Below, one piece after another: positions 7,927-14,416 of a stretch of 24,818 nt of DNA. How positions within the stretch are numbered: position 1 is the stretch's first letter; each line of letters starts with the position of its first letter. The notes beneath the pieces were generated by a model, which made no database searches, was not told where the DNA came from, and saw only the letters and a program-made list of their open reading frames with translations. This DNA is from GWC2-56-14 sp043731355 (lineage in GTDB: Bacteria; Nitrospirota; UBA9217), in the NCBI GenBank assembly GCA_043731355.1, contig JAYTJE010000172.1:1-24818 (forward strand). Direction: 5' to 3'. Both the position numbers and the translations under genes were made by a program.

Positions 7927-8883
7927 ATGAAGGCAGCAGCTTTAGTTAAACAAAAAACAGCTACCAGGCGATACAACGCATTCGGGCGGTATATGAAGGA
8001 GTTGTACCACCAGCCGGTCTACAAGGTGAATGTGGACGCGGGCTTCACCTGCCCCAACCGGGACGGCAGCGTGGCCACGGGCGGCTGTATCTACTGCAAT
8101 AACGACAGTTTCAGACCGTCGGCCTGCACGAGCGCCGCGTCGCTCAAGGAGCAGATCGCCAAGGGCATTCCGTACCTTCGCTCCCGGTACGGAGCTGAAC
8201 AGTTCATTGTCTATTTTCAGCCCTACACGAACACCTATGCTTCCGTCGATATTCTCGAAGGGCTCTATCGCCAGGCCCTTGATAACCCGTGTGTCGTGGG
8301 GCTTGCCATCGGGACCCGTCCGGACTGCGTTGACGAGGAAAAGATCGCGCTTCTGGAACGGCTGGGCCGCGATCATTTTATCCTGGTAGAATACGGGCTT
8401 CAGTCGATCTACGATAAGTCCCTGGCCTTTATCAATCGGGGGCATGACTACGCTTGCTTCAAACAGGCCTTGGAACTGACCGCTGGCAGGGGCATTCATG
8501 TCGGAGCGCACCTTATCCTCGGGTTCCCGACCGAAACGCGGGAAGAGATGCTCGCTATGGCTGATGAGCTTTCCCGGCTTCCCCTGGAGTTTCTCAAGAT
8601 CCATCAGCTCCAGGTGGTCAGGGAAACGGCGCTTGCCGATCTGTATGCGGAGCGGCCCTTTCCGACCTTCGGCTATCTTGAATACATCGAAATGCTGTCC
8701 GACTTTCTGGAGCGGTTGTCCCCGGAGATCGTGCTGCAGCGGCTTTTTGCCGCGGCCCCCGACGAGATCCTCATTGCTCCGGTCTGGAACAAGACCCGCA
8801 GCGAACTGCTGAACGACCTTGACGCGCATATGGCGCGGAAAGAGGCGTTCCAGGGCAAACTGCGTTTTAAGGAGCTGCCATGA
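7927..8883 (+). CDS. YhcC/TIGR01212-type radical SAM protein
   Basis: The 318-residue product has the unusual iron-sulfur motif of this family, CPNRDGSVATGGCIYC (C42, C54, C57), rather than the plain CxxxCxxC spacing. The TIM-barrel core follows, with IVYFQPYTNTY, VVGLAIGTRPDCVDEE and LVEYGLQSIYDKSL, typical of the Elp3-like radical SAM fold. It therefore binds a 4Fe-4S cluster and S-adenosylmethionine; the family's substrate is not established to my knowledge. The ATG at 7927 lacks a strong ribosome site (CAGGTCATCGCGC upstream), so a slightly different start is possible. Its stop overlaps the start of the PHP gene (ATGA at 8880-8883), so the two are very likely co-translated and may share a pathway. 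Confidence 0.9.
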   Translation: MKAAALVKQKTATRRYNAFGRYMKELYHQPVYKVNVDAGFTCPNRDGSVATGGCIYCNNDSFRPSACTSAASLKEQIAKGIPYLRSRYGAEQFIVYFQPYTNTYASVDILEGLYRQALDNPCVVGLAIGTRPDCVDEEKIALLERLGRDHFILVEYGLQSIYDKSLAFINRGHDYACFKQALELTAGRGIHVGAHLILGFPTETREEMLAMADELSRLPLEFLKIHQLQVVRETALADLYAERPFPTFGYLEYIEMLSDFLERLSPEIVLQRLFAAAPDEILIAPVWNKTRSELLNDLDAHMARKEAFQGKLRFKELP

Positions 8884-9551
8884 TCGATCTCCATACTCAT
8901 TCTCTCTTCAGCGACGGCGTGCTGGTGCCGTCGGAGCTGGTGCGCCGGGCGGTCATGAAGGGGTACGAAGTGATCGCGATCACCGACCACGCCGACGCCT
9001 CGAACCTTGACTTTACGATCCCGCGGGTGGCCGCGGCATGCAAAGAACTGAACCGCCGCTGGAAGATCACCGCGCTGCCGGGCATCGAGCTGACGCACAT
9101 TCCGCCGGAAACCTTTACCGAACTGACGCGGAAGGCGCGCTCCCTGGGCGCGGCCATCGTGGTCGCCCATGGAGAGACCCTGGTGGAGCCGGTCCATCCG
9201 GGTACGAACCGCGCCGCCATCGAAGCCGGGGTTGATATTCTCGCCCATCCCGGCTTGATCACCGGGGAGGAGGCGGAGCTCGCAGCGCGGAAGGGTGTTC
9301 ATCTCGAGATATCGTCGCGCAAGGGCCACAGCCTTTCCAATGGCCATGTGGCGAAGATGGCCGCCCAGGCGGGCGCAAAACTCGTGATCGATTCTGATAC
9401 CCATGAGCCGGGAGACCTCATTACCCGTGAATTTGCGGAGCTCGTGCTCAAGGGGGCTGGTTTGACCCTGGACCAGATCGCCGTTGTGTTCAAAAACTCA
9501 AAAGACCTGTCGACGCTGGCACGGGAACGGTTTACGAAGAGCTTGGCATGA
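8880..9551 (+). CDS. PHP-domain phosphoesterase (histidinol-phosphatase-like)
   Basis: Encodes 223 residues with the PHP metal-binding pattern: DLHTHSLFSDG at the N-terminus, AITDHAD, PGIELTHI, VAHGET, ILAHPG, LEISSR and VIDSDTHEP near the C-terminus. These supply the His, Asp and Glu ligands of a multinuclear metal site. PHP proteins hydrolyse phosphate esters, but the physiological substrate cannot be read from the sequence; no other histidine biosynthesis gene is nearby. It starts inside the stop of the radical SAM gene, with a four-base overlap, and its own stop lies in another ATGA from which a 20-codon frame runs almost to the next gene. Confidence 0.88.
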   Translation: MIDLHTHSLFSDGVLVPSELVRRAVMKGYEVIAITDHADASNLDFTIPRVAAACKELNRRWKITALPGIELTHIPPETFTELTRKARSLGAAIVVAHGETLVEPVHPGTNRAAIEAGVDILAHPGLITGEEAELAARKGVHLEISSRKGHSLSNGHVAKMAAQAGAKLVIDSDTHEPGDLITREFAELVLKGAGLTLDQIAVVFKNSKDLSTLARERFTKSLA

Positions 9552-9610
9552 TCCTGGTCATGGAGCATCAGTTCAAAAATACCGGTGAATTCCACCTGAG
9601 GAGGTTGTAG
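9548..9610 (+). CDS. Possible 20-residue peptide linking two genes
   Basis: An ATG overlapping the PHP gene stop (ATGA, 9548-9551) opens a 20-codon frame that ends with TAG at 9608-9610, two bases before the next ATG at 9613. The end of this frame contains the GAGGAGG ribosome site of the TPR gene. It could serve to carry ribosomes onto that site, or may be chance. The peptide resembles nothing I know. Confidence 0.2.
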   Translation: MILVMEHQFKNTGEFHLRRL

Positions 9611-9612
9611 GG

Positions 9613-10323
9613 ATGCATATGATAAAGAAAAAAGGTTCCGGCGCAACAAAACAAACGGAGCCGCAGCTCATGATCATTGCGAACAAGGCCATGGAGCTCG
9701 TTACGCTGCACCAGAAAAAGCTTACGCTGGCCGTCCTGGTCATGGCGGCGGCGCTGGTCATTGCCGCGGGCTATACGCTGTATCAGTCGAACAACGACAA
9801 AAAAGCCTCGGCGCTCCTTGCGGTTGCGCAGGGCTTGTATCAGGAGCAGTCCGGCGTTGCGCCCGATTATGCAAAGGCGCTCGAACGCTATCGCGAGGTG
9901 CAAAAGAACTATCCCCGGACCATGAGCGGCGGCATCGCGCAGTTCTACATCGGCAATTGTCTCGTGAATCTCAATCAGCCGAATGAGGCCCTCAAGGAAT
10001 ATGAAACGGTTGCAAAAAAATATTCCGGCTATGAGGATCTGGCGGGACTGGCCCACCAGCGCATGGGGTATGTGTATAATGCTCTCGGCAAGCAGGCGGA
10101 GGCCATAGCGTCCTTCGAGCGGGCGGAGGAGGTCCTCGGGCCTGGTCTTGCCACGGTAGAGCTGGCTAGATTGTATGAGCGCGCGGGGAACGGGGCTGAG
10201 GCCCAGAAGAAAAACAAAGTGATCGCTGAAAAGCTCGGCGGCACCGCGTTTGCGCCGCAGGTAAAGGGCGCCGCCGCACAGGGAGCGGGTGCGCCGCCCG
10301 CCAAAGTTCCGGCAGCGCGGTAA
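9613..10323 (+). CDS. Membrane-anchored tetratricopeptide-repeat protein (YfgM-like)
   Basis: Encodes 236 residues. A charged cytoplasmic N-terminus is followed by one membrane segment at about 36-58 (KLTLAVLVMAAALVIAAGY), then TPR-type helices outside the membrane. Repeat units are visible around 78-108, 110-145 (YIGNCLVNLNQPNEALKEYE) and 148-182 (RMGYVYNALGKQAEAIASFE). An Ala/Pro-rich tail ends it. This architecture is like that of YfgM, an ancillary factor at the Sec translocon, but the resemblance is by layout only. GAGGAGG lies 8-14 bases before the ATG. The gene ends about 90 bases before a bidirectional terminator. Confidence 0.82.
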   Translation: MHMIKKKGSGATKQTEPQLMIIANKAMELVTLHQKKLTLAVLVMAAALVIAAGYTLYQSNNDKKASALLAVAQGLYQEQSGVAPDYAKALERYREVQKNYPRTMSGGIAQFYIGNCLVNLNQPNEALKEYETVAKKYSGYEDLAGLAHQRMGYVYNALGKQAEAIASFERAEEVLGPGLATVELARLYERAGNGAEAQKKNKVIAEKLGGTAFAPQVKGAAAQGAGAPPAKVPAAR

Positions 10324-10347
10324 GACGTGCGAGGGAGGTGTTCGGAT

Positions 10348-10398
10348 ATGCACTTTGAACTATTGGTTCGATCACTGCGTTGCCGAACTGCCACCTGA
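10348..10398 (+). CDS. Possible 16-residue ORF with a strong ribosome site
   Basis: GAGGGAGGTG at 10331-10340 lies 7 bases before an ATG at 10348, which opens a 16-codon frame ending in TGA at 10396-10398, just ahead of the terminator. The ribosome site is stronger than that of most genes here. It may be a genuine micro-peptide or the leftover start of a deleted gene; nothing distinguishes these. Confidence 0.2.
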   Translation: MHFELLVRSLRCRTAT

Positions 10399-10412
10399 CG
10401 ACAAAAAACAAA

Positions 10413-10439
10413 AAAGGCCGGGATAATCTCCCGGCCTTT
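10413..10439. terminator. Bidirectional intrinsic terminator
   Basis: A perfect 11-base-pair stem (AAAGGCCGGGA at 10413-10423 with TCCCGGCCTTT at 10429-10439) encloses a 5-base loop. The A-run before it and the T-run of the stem allow termination from both strands. It sits exactly between the convergent TPR gene and the lytic transglycosylase gene. Confidence 0.88.
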
Positions 10440-10460
10440 CTCAATTTAACCGTTCTTCCG

Positions 10461-11801
10461 CTAGATCTGGTCAGAGTCCACGATGAGTTTTATCTTCTGG
10501 CCTGCCCGCACCGATCTCCCCAGCCCTTTGTTCCACTCCCTGATATCGGCAACCGTCACATTATGATTTCGCGCGATGCCGCCAAGCGTCTCGCCTCTCC
10601 GAACGCGGTACAAAATATCCTGGAGTTTGCTGCCCTGATTGATCGCCAGGTAGCTTAAGTCCTGGGTCTTGCTGTTCAGATCGAGCGGGATAAGGATATG
10701 CTTGCCGGGAATGACGCGGTCCTTTTTGATCCTGTTGATATCGCGGAGCGCCTCGGGGGTCGTATTGTACTTCCTGGCAAGGCCGGCCAGGGTCTCTCCC
10801 TTTTGCACCAGGCGCCGCTCCCATTTGATCTTCTGTTCCGCCGGGACCGCGGCGTAATTCGCAAGGAATATGTCTTTTCTCCCGGTGGGTATCCTCAAAA
10901 CATAGTTTGCATATTGGGGCGGCGTGACCCACCGCTTGAGCTCGGGGTTCAATTCCTTGATCTCTTCATAGGTGCAGTTGGCGCAGCGGGCGATCAAGCG
11001 TAGGTCCGTGGACTGGTCTACCACGACTTCGTCGAATTTGAACGGCGCAATGCTGGCAACGCTGAATCCGTAGGCCTCGGGATTTTTGGCAATGATGGTC
11101 GCGGCCATGTACTTGGGGACGTAGTTCTTGGTTTCCTTGCGTATGTAGCGCGAGGCTTTCAGGTCCCAGAAATCCTCGGACCGCGTCCGGAGCACCGCGC
11201 GCTGGACCTTTCCGGCGCCGGCATTGTACGAGGCCAGGGCAAGGGGCCAGGAACCGAAAAGGTTATGCAGATCTTTCAGGTGCTCCGCGGCCGCCATGGT
11301 CGACTTGATCGGGTCTTTGCGTTCGTCGACCCACCAGTCGATCTTGAGCCCGTACAGCTTGCCCGTGGCGGGCATGAACTGCCAGGGTCCCACGGCTTGG
11401 GCCCAGGAAACGGCATAGGGATTGAAGCCGCTCTCGATCATGGCCACGTACACCAGGTCTTCCGGCAGGTTTTTTTCCTTGAAAATATCCTTCATAACTG
11501 GAATGTACCGCGCCGAGCGGTCGAGCCAGCGCTGGAACACATCCCTGCCGCGCGTCTTGAAATACTCAAGATGGTTCTCGACGCTGTCATTCAGGATCAT
11601 GGGGATGTGATAGGGTTTCTCGTCAGCAGTCTCTTCCGTGAGCTCATCAAGCTGAGCTATGTCCTCGGTTGGCGGCTTGAGCTGGGTAGGAAGCGTCGCT
11701 TGGGGGGCCTGATTTGCAAGCATCTGGGCCTGCGCCTGCATCGGGGTAGACGACAGTCCCGCGAGCATGACGATTAAAAGCTGGATAAAACTCCTTTTCA
11801 T
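10461..11801 (-). CDS. mltD: Membrane-bound lytic murein transglycosylase D-like protein with two LysM domains
   Basis: This periplasmic enzyme cuts peptidoglycan glycan strands. The 446-residue product starts with a signal peptide (MKRSFIQLLIVMLAGL...AQA) that lacks an evident lipobox. The SLT domain (about 95-235) contains the catalytic glutamate in IESGFNPYAVS and the motifs AVGPWQFMPATGK and ALASYNAGAGKV. A linker and two LysM repeats follow (about 327-370, KGETLAGLARKYNTTP; and about 390-440, RRGETLGGIARNHNVT), which bind peptidoglycan. GGGAGGA precedes the ATG by 6 bases on the minus strand, with a good promoter upstream. The gene ends next to a bidirectional terminator. Confidence 0.93.
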   Translation of the reverse strand: MKRSFIQLLIVMLAGLSSTPMQAQAQMLANQAPQATLPTQLKPPTEDIAQLDELTEETADEKPYHIPMILNDSVENHLEYFKTRGRDVFQRWLDRSARYIPVMKDIFKEKNLPEDLVYVAMIESGFNPYAVSWAQAVGPWQFMPATGKLYGLKIDWWVDERKDPIKSTMAAAEHLKDLHNLFGSWPLALASYNAGAGKVQRAVLRTRSEDFWDLKASRYIRKETKNYVPKYMAATIIAKNPEAYGFSVASIAPFKFDEVVVDQSTDLRLIARCANCTYEEIKELNPELKRWVTPPQYANYVLRIPTGRKDIFLANYAAVPAEQKIKWERRLVQKGETLAGLARKYNTTPEALRDINRIKKDRVIPGKHILIPLDLNSKTQDLSYLAINQGSKLQDILYRVRRGETLGGIARNHNVTVADIREWNKGLGRSVRAGQKIKLIVDSDQI

Positions 11802-11821
11802 GAATCCTCCCTATCTGTTTA

Positions 11822-11850
11822 TTATTACCTCATTCATGTGTAATTGTCAA
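11822..11850 (-). promoter_or_regulatory. Sigma-70 promoter of the mltD-like gene
   Basis: Read on the minus strand: TTGACA (11850-11845), a 17-base spacer, and TAATAA (11827-11822). The TTGACA is a full consensus match. The start of transcription would fall about 15 bases upstream of the ATG, in line with the strong GGGAGGA ribosome site. Confidence 0.65.
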
Positions 11851-11872
11851 GGGTGAATGTTCTCATAAAAGT

Positions 11873-11888
11873 CATATTGATCAATATG
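11873..11888. promoter_or_regulatory. Perfect 16-base palindrome, operator candidate
   Basis: CATATTGATCAATATG is an exact palindrome lying between the divergent mltD-like and queE genes, about 23 bases upstream of the mltD -35 element. It has the look of a dimeric regulator site. It is not an FNR box, which needs a four-base gap between TTGAT and ATCAA. Confidence 0.45.
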
Positions 11889-11917
11889 TTGAGCGCAAAT
11901 GCCTGATTCGACAACGT

Positions 11918-11939
11918 AAAATGGTAGAACCATTTTTTT
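11918..11939 (+). terminator. AT-rich hairpin with T-run upstream of queE
   Basis: AAAATGGT (11918-11925) pairs with ACCATTTT (11929-11936) around a 3-base loop, followed by three further T residues. The form is that of a weak intrinsic terminator. It sits upstream of the queE promoter and could insulate that promoter. I found no preQ1 riboswitch consensus around it. Confidence 0.35.
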
Positions 11940-11949
11940 GTCCTTGTTC

Positions 11950-11978
11950 TTGTAATTTTGCATCATGTTCTGTATTAT
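11950..11978 (+). promoter_or_regulatory. Sigma-70 promoter of queE, implying a near-leaderless mRNA
   Basis: TTGTAA (11950-11955), 17-base spacer, TATTAT (11973-11978). Transcription would start around 11985, only about two bases before the ATG at 11987. No Shine-Dalgarno sequence precedes that ATG, which fits a leaderless transcript. Confidence 0.45.
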
Positions 11979-11986
11979 CATGCAGT

Positions 11987-12727
11987 ATGGTGACGGCTTT
12001 TATTGATGAAATATTTTCCTCGGTACAGGGCGAGGGCCCGCGGATCGGAGAACGGCATATTTTTGTCCGGTTCCAGGGATGTCATATCCGGTGCCGCTAT
12101 TGCGATACGCCGGCGGCGCTGCTTCCGAAGAGTGATGTCTGCCGTGCGCAGCGTTCGTTGGATTCTTTTGAGCGGGAAACAGCGCCGAATCCGATGACCG
12201 CTGAACGTCTTTCTGCGCTCTGCTCGCGCCTTGCGGTCCCCGGCCAAACCCGGCCGGTGCTTAGCCTCACCGGTGGTGAACCCCTGCTCCAGCAGGATTT
12301 TATTGCGGTATGGCTTCCTCGGATGAGACCGGCGTACAGGGTCTATCTGGAAACGAACGGCATCCAGTTTGAAGCGCTGCGGCAGGTCCTCGAGCTCATT
12401 GATGTGGTGAGCATGGACATCAAACTGCCTTCCGCCACGGGACTGCGTCCTTTCTGGGAGGAGCACCGGAAATTCCTTGCCGCCAGCCGCGGGAAGGAGT
12501 GCTTTGTAAAAGCGGTCGTGACCAGGGACACTTCCCGAAACGACGTCGTTGCCGCCGCCACGCTCATTTCCGGCGTCGAACCGTCGGTGCTTTTTGTCCT
12601 CCAGCCCGCCACCGGGAATGCGGCGCCGCCTCCGGACATGCTCCTTGCTCTTCAGGAAGAGGCGCTTGCGGTCCTTGGCGACGTGCGGGTGATCCCGCAG
12701 GCGCACCCGATGCTGCGGGTCCCGTAG
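11987..12727 (+). CDS. queE: 7-carboxy-7-deazaguanine synthase QueE
   Basis: QueE is a radical SAM enzyme that contracts carboxytetrahydropterin to 7-carboxy-7-deazaguanine, a precursor of queuosine in tRNA. The 246-residue product has the family N-terminus (IDEIFSSVQGEGPRIGERHIFVRFQGC) split over the cluster motif CHIRCRYC, then LSLTGGEPLLQ, VYLETNGIQ and VSMDIKLPSATG. The frame is open 22 codons further upstream, but that stretch is Cys-rich and unlike the family, so the ATG at 11987 is chosen; a GTG follows directly at 11990. No other queuosine gene is present in the window. No ribosome site is visible, in keeping with the promoter placement. Confidence 0.93.
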   Translation: MVTAFIDEIFSSVQGEGPRIGERHIFVRFQGCHIRCRYCDTPAALLPKSDVCRAQRSLDSFERETAPNPMTAERLSALCSRLAVPGQTRPVLSLTGGEPLLQQDFIAVWLPRMRPAYRVYLETNGIQFEALRQVLELIDVVSMDIKLPSATGLRPFWEEHRKFLAASRGKECFVKAVVTRDTSRNDVVAAATLISGVEPSVLFVLQPATGNAAPPPDMLLALQEEALAVLGDVRVIPQAHPMLRVP

Positions 12728-12795
12728 CGGACTGTTGCAACACCGGGGAATTGCCGGACAAAAAACAGGCGGTGACAAAAAAGACGCTTTGTTTC

Positions 12796-12823
12796 TTGAC
12801 AAAATCGAGTGTCCGTTTATAAT
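12796..12823 (+). promoter_or_regulatory. Consensus sigma-70 promoter of the cyclic-nucleotide-binding protein and ppx unit
   Basis: TTGACA (12796-12801), 16-base spacer, TATAAT (12818-12823): both hexamers match the consensus exactly. Transcription would begin near 12830 and cover the two coupled genes that follow. Confidence 0.72.
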
Positions 12824-12851
12824 CAGTCAGCGACTTGTCTTTATAATTTTT

Positions 12852-13343
12852 ATGGTGGAGGACCGGCGGCAGCCGGACCAACTATTGTCTATGGAAAACC
12901 CGGAGCTCTTACACCATACAATGCTTTTCAAGGGGTGCAGCGAAGAGGAGCTTGAACTTGCGCTGGGCCTGTTCCGGGAACGCCTGATAAAATCGAACGC
13001 CACGATCTTTACGGAAAACATGCCCGCTGAAGCGCTGTATATCATCAAGAGCGGAAACGTCCGCATCTCCATCATGGCGGGAGACGGGCGCGAACGCGGC
13101 TTGCTGCTGCTTGGGCCCGGGGAGTTCTTCGGCGAGCTTGCGCTGATTCAGGCCGAGGGGCGTTTGGCGACGGCAAAATCCGAAGGTCCCACGGAACTGC
13201 TGATGCTCACGAGAAAAGATTTTCAGGCTTTGCTTGACCTGGACCCGCGGACCGGAGCCCGTCTTCTGACGGCGATCACCAGGCTGCTTGCCATGCGCAT
13301 CAAGGCTTACGGCGACCGGTTCAAGAATCTGCTCACAGCATGA
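12852..13343 (+). CDS. Stand-alone cyclic-nucleotide-binding domain protein
   Basis: The product is a single CNB (Crp-like effector) domain: LFKGCSEEELELA, a jelly-roll with LYIIKSGNVRISI, and the phosphate-binding cassette region GPGEFFGELALIQAEGRLATAKS, then a C-helix. The helix-turn-helix of the Crp/FNR family is absent; the protein ends after the C-helix, so it is not a transcription factor by itself. The start is uncertain. ATG 12852 is the first after the consensus promoter but has no ribosome site. ATG 12891 (MENPELLHH) fits the family N-terminus better, with a GGAGG 29 bases upstream separated by a small CCGGC/GCCGG hairpin that could bring it closer. The stop overlaps the ppx-like start (ATGA). 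Confidence 0.85.
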   Translation: MVEDRRQPDQLLSMENPELLHHTMLFKGCSEEELELALGLFRERLIKSNATIFTENMPAEALYIIKSGNVRISIMAGDGRERGLLLLGPGEFFGELALIQAEGRLATAKSEGPTELLMLTRKDFQALLDLDPRTGARLLTAITRLLAMRIKAYGDRFKNLLTA

Positions 13344-14302
13344 TCCTTGCGGGAATCGATATTGGAACAAATAGTATCCGCCTGCTCATTGCCGAAACCG
13401 GTCCCGGCGTATTCCGCGAACTCTATTCCGCGCGTGAGACCACCCGCCTCGGCCAGGACCTCGAGCGCACGGGCAGGCTCTCTCCGGACGCCATGGAGCG
13501 GTCCTTTTCCGCGCTCCGCGCATTCAATGTACAAATTCACCGCTTCCCGGACTGCCAAATCTCCGCCCTCGGCACGAGTGCGCTGAGGAACGCTTCGAAC
13601 GCGCGCGCATTCATAGACGAGGCGCGCGGAAGAACGGGAATCGGCATCAGCGTGATCAGCGGTGAGGACGAAGCGCGTCTCACTCTCCTGGGTGTGGGAA
13701 AGGCGTTGCGACCGGCGGAAGGGCGGGCGGCTGACCCGCTGGCCTCGGCCCTGATCATTGATATCGGAGGGGGCAGTACCGAGTGCATCGCGACGAATGG
13801 CCGCGGCGGCCCCCTGGTGCAGAGCCTGGCGCTGGGCGCGGTGTACCTGGCAGAGCGATGCGTTGCTGCTGATCCGCCGGCCGCGGATGAGCTCGCTCTG
13901 CTTCGGCGGGTCATTCGCGCGGAATTGGACCGTGCGGAAGAGCGGGGGCCGGCGCTGACGCCGGGGGCGGGGCAACGGCCGGGTACGTTGATCGGGACCG
14001 CCGGTACGATCACGACCCTGGCTGCCATGGACCGGGGCATGGTCACCTATGGTCCTGCCGGGATCAATGGCTCGGTCCTTACGCGGACTGCGCTGGACAG
14101 GATCGTGGAAACGCTGGTCAGTTCGACATTGATTGAACGGCGCACCCTGGCAGGCCTGGAACAGGGGCGCGAAGACATTATTCTTCCCGGCGCCTTCATA
14201 GCGCAGGAGCTCATGGAACGCTACGGATATAAAGAAATGCTGGTCAGCGACTGGGGACTGCGCGAGGGCATCGTGGCGGACCTTGCGGCCAAACAATCTT
14301 GA
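13340..14302 (+). CDS. Ppx/GppA-family phosphatase (exopolyphosphatase or pppGpp phosphatase)
   Basis: Encodes 320 residues of the ASKHA-fold Ppx/GppA family, which degrade polyphosphate and/or pppGpp. Seen motifs are the phosphate-1 loop ILAGIDIGTNSIRLLIAE at the N-terminus, the STSALR-like ALGTSALRNASN, the catalytic-region VISGEDEARLTLLGV, the phosphate-2 loop IIDIGGGSTECI and a later GTAGTITTLAAM. The length is that of the short, two-domain form, without the HD-like extension of E. coli Ppx. Substrate choice cannot be read from the sequence. It starts inside the stop of the cyclic-nucleotide-binding gene, so the two are probably made together and the nucleotide-binding protein may regulate this enzyme. 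Confidence 0.9.
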   Translation: MILAGIDIGTNSIRLLIAETGPGVFRELYSARETTRLGQDLERTGRLSPDAMERSFSALRAFNVQIHRFPDCQISALGTSALRNASNARAFIDEARGRTGIGISVISGEDEARLTLLGVGKALRPAEGRAADPLASALIIDIGGGSTECIATNGRGGPLVQSLALGAVYLAERCVAADPPAADELALLRRVIRAELDRAEERGPALTPGAGQRPGTLIGTAGTITTLAAMDRGMVTYGPAGINGSVLTRTALDRIVETLVSSTLIERRTLAGLEQGREDIILPGAFIAQELMERYGYKEMLVSDWGLREGIVADLAAKQS

Positions 14303-14359
14303 AGTCAACAGCTTTGGACGCGGTACCGGCGGAAAAGGCTGATAATGGCGCATACGTCA

Positions 14360-14379
14360 AAAGCCCAATCCTGGGTTTT
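14360..14379 (+). terminator. Weak hairpin after the ppx-like gene
   Basis: AAAGCCCA (14360-14367) pairs with TGGGTTTT (14372-14379) around a 4-base loop, with one G-T pair, ending in four T. It could attenuate transcription from the ppx unit into the regulator gene. A 9-base inverted repeat, CAGCTTTGG (14309-14317) and CCAAAGCTG (14384-14392), brackets it. Confidence 0.35.
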
Positions 14380-14416
14380 AAAGCCAAAGCTGAAAAGTTA
14401 AAGGAAGAATAATAAT

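Noticed and set aside
11873..11888. FNR or Crp binding site
   Set aside because: The TTGAT and ATCAA half-sites would need a four-base gap; here they overlap as TTGATCAA, so the known consensus is not met.
11890..11986. preQ1 riboswitch upstream of queE
   Set aside because: No preQ1-I-like conserved loop or tail sequence could be found, and the predicted promoter starts transcription just before the ATG, leaving no room for an aptamer.
13307..14353. 348-codon minus-strand open frame opposite the Ppx/GppA gene
   Set aside because: It is antisense to a clear family member and its translation is low-complexity Arg/Pro/Gln sequence.
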